From assembly GCA_031278025.1 (NCBI GenBank), contig JAITLF010000020.1:1-5381 (forward strand): a stretch of 5,381 nucleotides of DNA, read 5' to 3'. Shown here one piece after another: positions 1 through 5,293 of the stretch. Position numbers and translations under genes: made by a program. The notes below the pieces were generated by a model that saw only the letters and a list, made by a program, of their open reading frames with translations, did no database searches and was not told the origin of the DNA. Each line of letters starts with the position of its first letter. Position 1 is the stretch's first letter. This stretch comes from Treponema sp. Its GTDB lineage: Bacteria; Spirochaetota; Spirochaetia; Treponematales; Breznakiellaceae.

Positions 1-74
1 GGGCCCGGAACCGGTCTGGCCGTCAGGACAATTTCTTTAGTGCGCTGAGGTACATTTTCAGTCGTTTTCTCCAT
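1..74 (-). CDS. 5' end of an unidentified gene leaving the window (24 codons visible)
   Basis: Read on the minus strand, an ATG at 74-72 opens a frame that stays open to the window edge. It begins MEKTTENVPQRTKEIVLTAR and continues PVPG. A weak Shine-Dalgarno-like GGA sits 9 nt upstream of the ATG. The hydrophilic start followed by a KEIVLTARP strand resembles the first beta strand of NADP-dependent medium-chain oxidoreductases of the CurA/YncB type, which often begin with a similar IVLxxRP segment. That is only a hint from a few residues. The gene would be divergent from thrH, sharing the spacer at about 75-181. The plus-strand frames over the same bases hit stops at 38-48 or at 126-128 and show nothing recognisable. 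The existence of a gene is moderately likely; its identity is uncertain. Confidence 0.4.
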   Translation of the reverse strand, partial: MEKTTENVPQRTKEIVLTARPVPG

Positions 75-181
75 GAAAACTGGTCCGCTTTTATCCTTTT
101 CGTCTGGGGAGATGAACCCGATGGGTGATACTTTGAATCCCTGCGCCTGTCCTGCGTTCTCTTGCCTAAACGCGGATTTTT

Positions 182-802
182 ATGCTAAATAGGACCATGT
201 ACCTTGTATGCCTTGATCTGGAAGGGGTTCTGATCCCCGAAATTTGGATTGCGTTTGCCGATGCCGTGGGGGTTCCCGAATTCCGGCGGACTACCAGGGA
301 TGAGCCTGACTACGACAAGCTGATGGCGTTCCGCCTGGACTTGCTGCGTACCCACAACCTCAGGCTGCCTGACATACAGCGGGTGATACGCACGGTGGAA
401 CCCCTGGAAGGGGCGGCGGATTTTGTCCGGGCCTTGCGGGAGCGGACGCAGGTTATCATTCTCTCCGATACCTTTGAGCAGTTTGCCAAGCCCCTGATGG
501 CTAAACTGGGTTACCCTGCCTTGTTCTGCAACAGCCTGGCCGTCGCCCCGGACGGCGTCATCACCGGCTACCGCCTGCGCCAGCCGGAGGGCAAAAAACA
601 CGCGGTTGCGGCCTTCAAGTCTATCAATATGCACGTCTTTGCCGCAGGCGACTCCTTCAACGACCTCAAGATGATCCGGGAGGCCGACGCGGGCTGTCTT
701 TTCCGCGCTCCCCCCGGCATACGGCAAAGTCAGCAGGACCTCCCCTGCGTGGATACCTTTGGGGACCTCCTTGCGCGGATTGACGGATTTTTGAACGCCT
801 AG
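182..802 (+). CDS. thrH: ThrH-type phosphoserine phosphatase / homoserine phosphotransferase (HAD family)
   Basis: Cytosolic HAD-superfamily enzyme. In Pseudomonas, ThrH dephosphorylates phosphoserine and can transfer the phosphate to homoserine, linking serine and threonine synthesis. Seen here in 206 residues: HAD motif I as CLDLEGVLIPEIWIAF (nucleophile D12, with E14 in place of the usual second Asp, typical of ThrH), motif II ILSDTF (S95-T97), lysines K138/K139 near motif III, and motif IV AAGDSFND (G156-D161). PLEGAADFV and GYRLRQ also match the family closely. The family is about 205 residues, so the gene is complete. The start is ambiguous. ATG 182 has a weak GGA 5 nt upstream. ATG 197 (M6) makes the N-terminus line up exactly with Pseudomonas ThrH (nucleophile at position 7), but its AGGA is only 2 nt away. 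The gene stands alone, divergent from the left-edge gene, and is followed by a stem-loop. Confidence 0.92.
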   Translation: MLNRTMYLVCLDLEGVLIPEIWIAFADAVGVPEFRRTTRDEPDYDKLMAFRLDLLRTHNLRLPDIQRVIRTVEPLEGAADFVRALRERTQVIILSDTFEQFAKPLMAKLGYPALFCNSLAVAPDGVITGYRLRQPEGKKHAVAAFKSINMHVFAAGDSFNDLKMIREADAGCLFRAPPGIRQSQQDLPCVDTFGDLLARIDGFLNA

Positions 803-833
803 TTTGCGGGGCCTGGCAGGGTTGCCGTATAAA

Positions 834-857
834 GAACTGCGTGATTTGACGCAGTTC
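834..857 (+). terminator. Perfect 9-bp stem-loop after thrH, possible terminator without U-tract
   Basis: GAACTGCGT (834-842) and ACGCAGTTC (849-857) are exact reverse complements around the 6-nt loop GATTTG. The hairpin starts 32 nt after the thrH stop and ends 20 nt before the ctpA -35 box, the usual place for a transcript end. On the plus strand no T-run follows (CGGGGCTCC), so it is not a classical intrinsic terminator. On the minus strand the stem is followed by TTTAT, a poor U-tract. It could instead stabilise the thrH mRNA 3' end, stop antisense transcription, or bind a protein. Confidence 0.4.
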
Positions 858-876
858 GGGGCTCCGCAGGGCCGCA

Positions 877-906
877 TTGACAAAGCCGGATAGATATCTT
901 CATTAT
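877..906 (+). promoter_or_regulatory. Sigma-70-like promoter for ctpA
   Basis: A perfect -35 hexamer TTGACA lies at 877-882. With an 18-bp spacer it pairs with CATTAT (901-906, 4 of 6 consensus bases). An overlapping TATATT at 904-909 matches 5 of 6 but would need a 21-bp spacer. Either choice places the transcription start at about 912-916, practically at the ATG at 916. No Shine-Dalgarno precedes that ATG, so the transcript would be leaderless or carry only a few leader bases. This also argues against translation starting at the TTG at 877, which is itself the -35 box. Confidence 0.5.
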
Positions 907-915
907 ATTTGTAAA

Positions 916-2406
916 ATGAAAGCACTAAATAATCCCTCCGGGAGAAAGTTTCTCCCCGTGTTGCTTTGGTTGGCGCCAACCTTCATTCTTTGCGTTGTTT
1001 TTATCATCGCGTCGGTTCCCCGTGTGGAAGCCCAAGGCAAAGAACAGAATTCGCAACGGTATATGAACTTCCTACAGAATGTGTTTGACTTCATTCAAAA
1101 TCATTATGTTGAAGAGGTAGATCCTAAAGCTGTTTACGAAGGCGCCTTACGGGGTATGCTCGGTGCATTGAACGACCCGTATTCGGTATTCCTCCAGGAG
1201 TCGGAGATGGCCGACCTGAGCGAGAATGTTATCCAGGGAACCTACGGGGGGGTGGGGCTTTATATTTCCAAGCCGGTGAATGAAAGGCCGGATGGTAAAC
1301 CGCCGTATGTAGAAGTTGCTTCCCCCATAGAGGACACCCCTGGATGGCGGGCGGGCCTTAAACCGGGGGATCTCATCAAGGAAATTAACGGGGAATCCAC
1401 CGATGTCCTTACCATGGATGAAGTTCTGGCCCGCCTCAAGGGGCCGGCGGGGGTGGAAATCAAGCTCCTGATTCGCCGGGGAAAGACCCTTGAATTTCCC
1501 GTTTCCCTCGTCCGGGAGGTTATTGAGGTGCCTACGGTAAAACAGGCCATGATTGGGGACATCGCGTACCTGAAGCTCATCAGTTTCAATGCGTTGACGG
1601 TGGAACGGACACGGGTCGCCTTGCAAAACTTCCAGTCCCACGGGTATAAGGGCCTCATCCTTGATTTGCGGAACAATTACGGCGGGCTTCTCCAGTCCGC
1701 CGTCGGGATAGGGGACTTCTTCCTGGAAGGCGGGGTGGTGGTCTCGGTCAAATCCCGTATCGCGTCGGAGAACACTGTTTTTAATGCCCGGCGCTCTACC
1801 CTGCTCCCGGCGGAGATACCCGTGGTGGTCCTGATTAACCGGGGTTCCGCCTCGGCGTCGGAAATTGTGGCCGGCGCCTTAAAGGACAGGGGCCGGGCCT
1901 ATCTGGTGGGGGAGAAGTCTTTTGGGAAAGGTTCGGTCCAGCAGGTTTATCCGCTGGACAAGGCGGGGTTCAAGATCACCACCGCCCGGTACTATACTCC
2001 CAGCGACGTGAATATCGATAAAATCGGCATACCCCCGGATTTGGAAGTGCTTTTTCCCGAATTCACCGGGGAGGATTCCGAACAGCTTTCCGCCCTTATA
2101 GCGGCGAACAGGATTCCCGTCTTTGTGGAGGAAAACCCCGAAGCCTCTGCGGCCCAAGTGGATCGTTTTGTCCAGGAACTTTACGGGGAGTACCATCTTG
2201 AGTTGGGCCTGCTCCGCCGCCTAGTAAGGGATGAGCAAAACCGTACCGTAATTGTCCCGGTTTACGATCTGGAATACGATGTGCAGCTCCAGGAAGCGGT
2301 GAAAATCCTCCGGGGCGGGACCTATAACGCCTTGATGAGGACAACGAAGACCCTCAGAGTCTTACAGGAGGAGTCGCAAGAGGAAGAAGGCGCGTTGGCT
2401 TCTTAA
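916..2406 (+). CDS. ctpA: C-terminal processing protease, S41 family with PDZ domain
   Basis: Serine protease of the tail-specific (CtpA/Prc) type that trims or degrades envelope proteins from their C-termini; expected outside the inner membrane. Numbered from the ATG at 916 (496 residues): basic start (K2, R10, K11), hydrophobic segment about 12-33, then VEA-Q at 37-40 as a possible signal peptidase site, so it is secreted or singly anchored. A helical segment (about 45-105) is followed by a PDZ domain (about 106-192, with YGGVGLYI and GLKPGDLIKEING) and the S41 core (about 200-380). The Ser-Lys-Gln triad is seen as S313 in GSASASEI, K338 and Q342 in KSFGKGSVQQ; the S-to-K spacing of 25 and K-to-Q spacing of 4 match Bacillus CtpB. 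A charged helical tail of about 115 residues follows, ending QEESQEEEGALAS. The frame extends upstream to a TTG at 877, but that codon is the -35 box, so ATG 916 is preferred. rsmE follows after 32 bp. Confidence 0.93.
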   Translation: MKALNNPSGRKFLPVLLWLAPTFILCVVFIIASVPRVEAQGKEQNSQRYMNFLQNVFDFIQNHYVEEVDPKAVYEGALRGMLGALNDPYSVFLQESEMADLSENVIQGTYGGVGLYISKPVNERPDGKPPYVEVASPIEDTPGWRAGLKPGDLIKEINGESTDVLTMDEVLARLKGPAGVEIKLLIRRGKTLEFPVSLVREVIEVPTVKQAMIGDIAYLKLISFNALTVERTRVALQNFQSHGYKGLILDLRNNYGGLLQSAVGIGDFFLEGGVVVSVKSRIASENTVFNARRSTLLPAEIPVVVLINRGSASASEIVAGALKDRGRAYLVGEKSFGKGSVQQVYPLDKAGFKITTARYYTPSDVNIDKIGIPPDLEVLFPEFTGEDSEQLSALIAANRIPVFVEENPEASAAQVDRFVQELYGEYHLELGLLRRLVRDEQNRTVIVPVYDLEYDVQLQEAVKILRGGTYNALMRTTKTLRVLQEESQEEEGALAS

Positions 2407-2433
2407 CGGGGGCTGGTTCATATTGCGTATAAT
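2403..2433 (+). promoter_or_regulatory. Putative internal promoter for rsmE
   Basis: TATAAT, a perfect -10 consensus, lies at 2428-2433 in the short ctpA-rsmE gap, with a TG three bases upstream of the box edge (TGCGTATAAT, close to an extended -10). The -35 is weak: TTAACG at 2403-2408 (4 of 6) with a long 19-bp spacer, overlapping the ctpA stop. Only 5 bases separate the -10 box from the rsmE ATG at 2439, so transcription would start at or beside the first codon. No Shine-Dalgarno is visible before that ATG, which agrees with a leaderless message. Confidence 0.45.
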
Positions 2434-2438
2434 TAATA

Positions 2439-3233
2439 ATGAAGCAATTCATCTTGTCCGCCATGCCTGATGCGGGCGGATTTGTGTATATAACAGGCAG
2501 GGATTTTCACTATCTGTCCAGGGTAAGGCGTTTACGGCCCGGCGCTGTTTTTGACGCATGCTTCCCTAATGGGGAGTCCGCCCGGATCGGCGTCGTTTCC
2601 CTGACCAGTGGCTGTCTTACCGGTGAACGCCTTCCTCATGAAGGCGGCCTTCCTTCGGAAGCCGGGGCTCCTGTAGCGCTGTTGCCGCCCCTGGCGTTGT
2701 TCCAGGCTCTGCCCAAAGGCGCCAAGATGGACCTTATTATACGCCAGGCCGCCGAGGGTGGAGTTACGGAAATCGTTCCCTTCATATCCGCCTATTCCGT
2801 GTCCCGTCCGGAAGATACCGCCTGCCGGCTGGAACGGTGGCGGCGCATCATCCGGGAAGCCCGGCAGCAAAGCGGTTCGGGGATAGCCACTGCGGTGCGG
2901 GAGCCGGCGGCTTTTGATGCCCTGCTTGAGTATTGGGAAGGACTAAAGGGGAAGTATGAGCGGCCTGTGGGCCTTCTTTTTCATCAGAACCCCCTTGAAC
3001 AGGGGTCTTTCCACCGGTATCTTGATACACGCCCTGATTTAGTGGTTTTTGCGGTAGGCCCCGAGGGTGGTTTTTCCCCGGAAGAGGTCTCCCGTTGTAT
3101 GATTGCGGGGTTTAAACCGCTCACCCTGGGGGATACGGTTTTACGGGTCGAAACCGCCGCCTTGTATGCCCAGGCGATCATACGTATCATTCTTTTGGAG
3201 AACGCTTCGTGGATGCCGAAAGTAAGCCGTTAG
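2439..3233 (+). CDS. rsmE: 16S rRNA (uracil-1498 N3) methyltransferase, RsmE family
   Basis: SPOUT-class methyltransferase that methylates N3 of U1498 (E. coli numbering) in 16S rRNA of the assembled small subunit, using S-adenosylmethionine; cytosolic. Seen in 264 residues: N-terminal PUA-like domain with HYLSRVRRLRPG (24-35), then the linker and core start QALPKGAKMDLIIRQAAEGGVTEIVPF (positions about 89-115), ERWRRIIREARQQSG (132-146), and the trefoil-knot cofactor motifs VGPEGGFSPEE (206-216) and LGDTVLRVETAA (230-241). Length is slightly above the family's usual 240-250. Two spots differ from the commonest form: QSGS where QSGR is typical, and AEGGV where TELGV is typical. The start is the ATG just after a TATAAT box. 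The stop lies inside the next gene (25-nt overlap), suggesting translational coupling. Confidence 0.9.
   Translation: MKQFILSAMPDAGGFVYITGRDFHYLSRVRRLRPGAVFDACFPNGESARIGVVSLTSGCLTGERLPHEGGLPSEAGAPVALLPPLALFQALPKGAKMDLIIRQAAEGGVTEIVPFISAYSVSRPEDTACRLERWRRIIREARQQSGSGIATAVREPAAFDALLEYWEGLKGKYERPVGLLFHQNPLEQGSFHRYLDTRPDLVVFAVGPEGGFSPEEVSRCMIAGFKPLTLGDTVLRVETAALYAQAIIRIILLENASWMPKVSR
3197..3200 (+). promoter_or_regulatory. Ribosome binding site deciding the GTG start of the glycosyltransferase gene
   Basis: GGAG within TTTTGGAGAA lies 8 nt before the GTG at 3209, inside the end of rsmE. It supports this start over a second in-frame GTG at 3233 that overlaps the rsmE stop as TAGTG but has no good Shine-Dalgarno. 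It is the only convincing Shine-Dalgarno among the plus-strand genes here, as expected for a gene translated from within a longer message. Confidence 0.65.
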
Positions 3234-3973
3234 TGGAAAGGATCAGCCTGCTCAAGGTGCCTCTGGATATTTTGCCCCAGGAACATCTGCCGGATCGTAT
3301 CTTTCAATTATTGAACTCCGAAAAAGGCGAAAACATCGTTCTCCTCTCCCTGTGGGATCTCCTCAAGGCCAGAAGGAACGGGGAATACCGCTCTTTTATC
3401 ACCAGCGCTTCCCTGGTCATCCCTATTTCCAAGAGCCTGGTCGGCGGCGCCAAATTCCTTACCGGAAAGACACCGGTCCGCTACATGCCCTTCGACTTCG
3501 TCGTCAACCTCCTGACCATCCTGGAAAACCGGGAATTCTCCACCTACCTTTTAGGCGGAAATCAGAAGGTCCTCAAAAAGACTGAAAAAAACATACGCCA
3601 AACCTTCCCGCATCTCCGCGTGGTGGGCCGCTACCCCGGAGGTTTTAAACGACAGAAAGAAGCGCTCCTCCTCCTGGCCATACGCAAGGCGGCTCCCTCC
3701 GTCCTCTTGGTTGGCAAAGGGGTAAAGGGAGGGGAACGGTGGATAGCCCGGAACAGCAGCCAGCTTAACCGGGGGCTCCGCCTCTGGTGCAGCGATCTCT
3801 ACGATGTTTTCGCCAAACGGAGGCGGCGGCCTTCCCGCGGCGTCTTTGATAATGGCCTTGAGTGGATAGGCTTCTGCTGCCGCAACCCCCTCCTGATTTT
3901 TAGGTTTTTTCTCTACCTCCGCTACAAGTTCCTGTTGCTTTTTTACAAATTGTTCAAAAAGAATAAAGAATGA
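3209..3973 (+). CDS. Divergent WecG/TagA/CpsF-family (GT26) glycosyltransferase
   Basis: Members of this family transfer an N-acetylmannosamine-type sugar from a UDP-sugar to an undecaprenyl-linked acceptor on the inner face of the membrane. Family marks seen in 254 residues: RYMPFDFVVNLL (91-102, family RVTGxDLL), STYLLGGNQKVLKKTEKNI (111-129), FPHLRVVGRYPGGF (133-146), VLLVGKGVKGGERWI (165-179, family VGLGxPKQExWI), and RRRPSRGVFDNGLEWIGF (205-222, family RAPxxxxxxGLEWxxR). The tail 223-254 is hydrophobic and basic (FRFFLYLRYKFLLLFYKLFKK), like the membrane-binding appendage of TagA. Oddly, the family Asn near VTxN (here LLSLWD, 45-50), the catalytic-type Asp of PDG (here IPIS, 71-74) and the Gln of PKQE (here KGGE) are absent. 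The GTG start has a good Shine-Dalgarno and overlaps rsmE. Family membership is fairly sure; substrate and even activity are open. It probably acts in surface glycan or glycolipid assembly. Confidence 0.75.
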   Translation: MDAESKPLVERISLLKVPLDILPQEHLPDRIFQLLNSEKGENIVLLSLWDLLKARRNGEYRSFITSASLVIPISKSLVGGAKFLTGKTPVRYMPFDFVVNLLTILENREFSTYLLGGNQKVLKKTEKNIRQTFPHLRVVGRYPGGFKRQKEALLLLAIRKAAPSVLLVGKGVKGGERWIARNSSQLNRGLRLWCSDLYDVFAKRRRRPSRGVFDNGLEWIGFCCRNPLLIFRFFLYLRYKFLLLFYKLFKKNKE

Positions 3974-3982
3974 GGAAAGGCG

Positions 3983-5086
3983 CTAATACCGGTATACCCT
4001 GGGTACCCGCTTGTTAACGCCGCAGGTGATTTCGTAGGGGATGGTCCCTATCCGCGCCGCCAGGACTGCGGCGTTTGGGGCGCCGCCGCCGAAAACCGTT
4101 ACCGGCTCCCAGCGCCCTATGTCCGCATCCGGTCCCAGGTCCACCATGCACTGATCCATGCAAATACGTCCCACCAGGGGATACAGGGCATCCCGGATAC
4201 GAACCGGCCAGTTCCCGCTCAAACGCCGGGGCAGCCCGTCGCCATAGCCGACCGGAAGGGTGGCAATCACGGTATCCTGCGGCGCGGTCCAGGTTCTGCC
4301 GTAAGAAACCGTCTCCCCGGCCTTTACCTGTTTGATAAAGGAGACCTGCGTGGCCAGTTCCATTACCGGTTCTACCTCCGGCGCCCTTTCCGGCGCGCCG
4401 TAGCCATACAGCAGGATCCCCGGACGCACCATGTCAAACCAGGCGTCTTTGTGGAAGATGACCGCCCCGGAATTGGCCGCGTGGAGGAGTCCCGGATCGA
4501 TCCCCGCCCGGCGTATCTCCCCGGCGGCGGCCCTGAACCGGGCAAGCTGTTTCCCGGTATAGGCCACGTCCGCAGCCGCCGGGGAGTCCGCCGCGGCCAG
4601 GTGCGTGGCCGTCCCCGCAAGGGCCAGGGAAGGGCGGGCGGCAATGAAGGCGGCGAGTTCCCTCACAGCCTCCGGGGGACAGCCCACCCTGCCCATACCG
4701 GTATCAACCTTGAGGTGTACCGAGAGCCGCCGCCCTGCATGTTCGGCGGCCCCCGCGGCGGCTTCCGCATATTCCCGGTCGCCGATGAGGGGACACAGAT
4801 CCCCCGCGGCCACGGCGGGAAGCTCTTCGGGCAGGGGGATGGACAGCAACAAGACAGGCGCCCCGATGCCCGCCTCCCTAAGCGCTATCCCCTCATCCAC
4901 CGTAGCTACCGCCAGATAGCGGACCCCCGCTTCCAGGGCCGCCTGAGCCACCGGAACCGCCCCGTGACCGTAGGCATCGGCCTTTACCGGCATACAGATT
5001 AACGGTTTCGGCCCGATTTTTGTCCGTACCGCCGCTATATTCCGGCCCAGCCGGTCAAGATGAATGATCGCTTTGGTTGATCGCAT
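3983..5086 (-). CDS. alr: Alanine racemase (PLP-dependent, fold type III)
   Basis: Interconverts L- and D-alanine, supplying D-Ala for peptidoglycan; cytosolic homodimer. Complete at 367 residues, the usual family length. The PLP-binding motif MPVKADAYGHG carries K35 and Y39. MGRVG gives R133, THLAAAD gives H162, ANSGA gives S206, and RPGILLYG gives R221, which contacts the pyridine nitrogen. SYGRTWTA gives Y262, the second catalytic base on the partner subunit (Y265 in Geobacillus). VGYGDGLPR, GRICMDQCMVD (M310, D311) and IPYEITC (Y351) complete the C-terminal beta domain. All expected active-site residues are present. The protein is very alanine-rich and the gene very GC-rich. It converges on the glycosyltransferase gene with 9 bp between stop codons. 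No Shine-Dalgarno precedes the ATG (CTCTTCCC lies before it), but a TACAAT box does. Confidence 0.96.
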   Translation of the reverse strand: MRSTKAIIHLDRLGRNIAAVRTKIGPKPLICMPVKADAYGHGAVPVAQAALEAGVRYLAVATVDEGIALREAGIGAPVLLLSIPLPEELPAVAAGDLCPLIGDREYAEAAAGAAEHAGRRLSVHLKVDTGMGRVGCPPEAVRELAAFIAARPSLALAGTATHLAAADSPAAADVAYTGKQLARFRAAAGEIRRAGIDPGLLHAANSGAVIFHKDAWFDMVRPGILLYGYGAPERAPEVEPVMELATQVSFIKQVKAGETVSYGRTWTAPQDTVIATLPVGYGDGLPRRLSGNWPVRIRDALYPLVGRICMDQCMVDLGPDADIGRWEPVTVFGGGAPNAAVLAARIGTIPYEITCGVNKRVPRVYRY

Positions 5087-5251
5087 GGGAAGAGTGTATT
5101 GTATCCCATACGGAAAGATAAGAAGGGGGCAGCCGCCTCAGAGTGTCAAAAGTATAGAAACAACGACATCAAAACAGTAAATAACCTCATGGGGGGAGTG
5201 AAGTTTGAGTCATACGGGAAGGAACTGGCAGCGATAGAGGGGAGCAGGTTC
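5087..5251. other. Spacer between alr and the tandem repeat
   Basis: About 165 bp without a recognisable gene. It holds the alr -10 box at its left end. The middle (about 5140-5185) is A-rich on the plus strand, followed by a G-run at 5191-5196. CATACGG occurs near both ends (5107-5113 and 5211-5217), which is probably chance. A TTG-initiated frame from 5099 and an ATG-initiated one from 5189 run into the repeats (see the small ORF entry). The minus-strand frame coming out of the repeats ends at a TGA at 5212-5210. Confidence 0.5.
5098..5103 (-). promoter_or_regulatory. -10 box of the alr promoter
   Basis: On the minus strand TACAAT (5 of 6 consensus bases, within GGGATACAATACAC) ends 11 bases before the alr ATG. 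Transcription would begin about 4-6 bases before the start codon, leaving almost no leader and no room for a Shine-Dalgarno. No good -35 hexamer is visible at 16-18 bp spacing, so this call rests on the -10 and its position. Confidence 0.35.
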
Positions 5252-5293
5252 AACTCGCAGACCTGGGTCTGGAACTCGCAGACCTGGGTCTAG
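5189..5293 (+). CDS. Possible 34-residue ORF ending in the repeat array (doubtful)
   Basis: From ATG 5189 the frame reads MGGVKFESYGKELAAIEGSR, then FNSQTWVW and NSQTWV, and stops at TAG 5291-5293 in the second repeat copy. It could also start at TTG 5099 (64 residues). No Shine-Dalgarno precedes either start. The last residues are two copies of the heptapeptide NSQTWV(W/stop) encoded by the 21-bp unit. I do not recognise the protein. It may be the remnant of a longer gene that the repeats interrupted, or just a chance frame. Confidence 0.15.
   Translation: MGGVKFESYGKELAAIEGSRFNSQTWVWNSQTWV

Noticed and set aside
3..128. Plus-strand open frame of about 41 codons at the left edge, aromatic-rich, ending DEPDG
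   Set aside because: No recognisable domain. It overlaps the more plausible minus-strand gene start and could only be the tail of a gene outside the window; too little to call.
877..915. TTG-initiated N-terminal extension of ctpA (13 residues)
   Set aside because: The TTG is the first part of a perfect TTGACA -35 box, no Shine-Dalgarno precedes it, and the signal-type N-terminus looks normal from ATG 916.
185..979. A 264-codon minus-strand open frame opposite thrH
   Set aside because: It lies antisense to a clear HAD-family gene, has low-complexity Gly/Arg/Pro/Val composition and no recognisable motif; a shadow of GC-rich coding sequence.
3938..3962. T-run and A-run (CTTTTT ... AAAAAG) at the end of the glycosyltransferase gene as a terminator for alr
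   Set aside because: The stem is pure A/T with mismatches near the loop and lies in the Lys/Phe/Leu-rich tail coding region; not a credible terminator.
3989..4010. Adjacent palindromes GGTATACC and GGGTACCC near the alr stop
   Set aside because: They encode the conserved-style C-terminal Arg/Val/Tyr residues of Alr and have no T-run; likely by-products of coding.
4451..5002. A 183-codon plus-strand open frame within alr
   Set aside because: Antisense to an alanine racemase with every active-site motif intact; its Arg/Gly/Pro-rich product is typical of a shadow frame.
5107..5217. CATACGG repeated about 104 bp apart
   Set aside because: Only 7 bases with weak flanking similarity; not distinguishable from chance.
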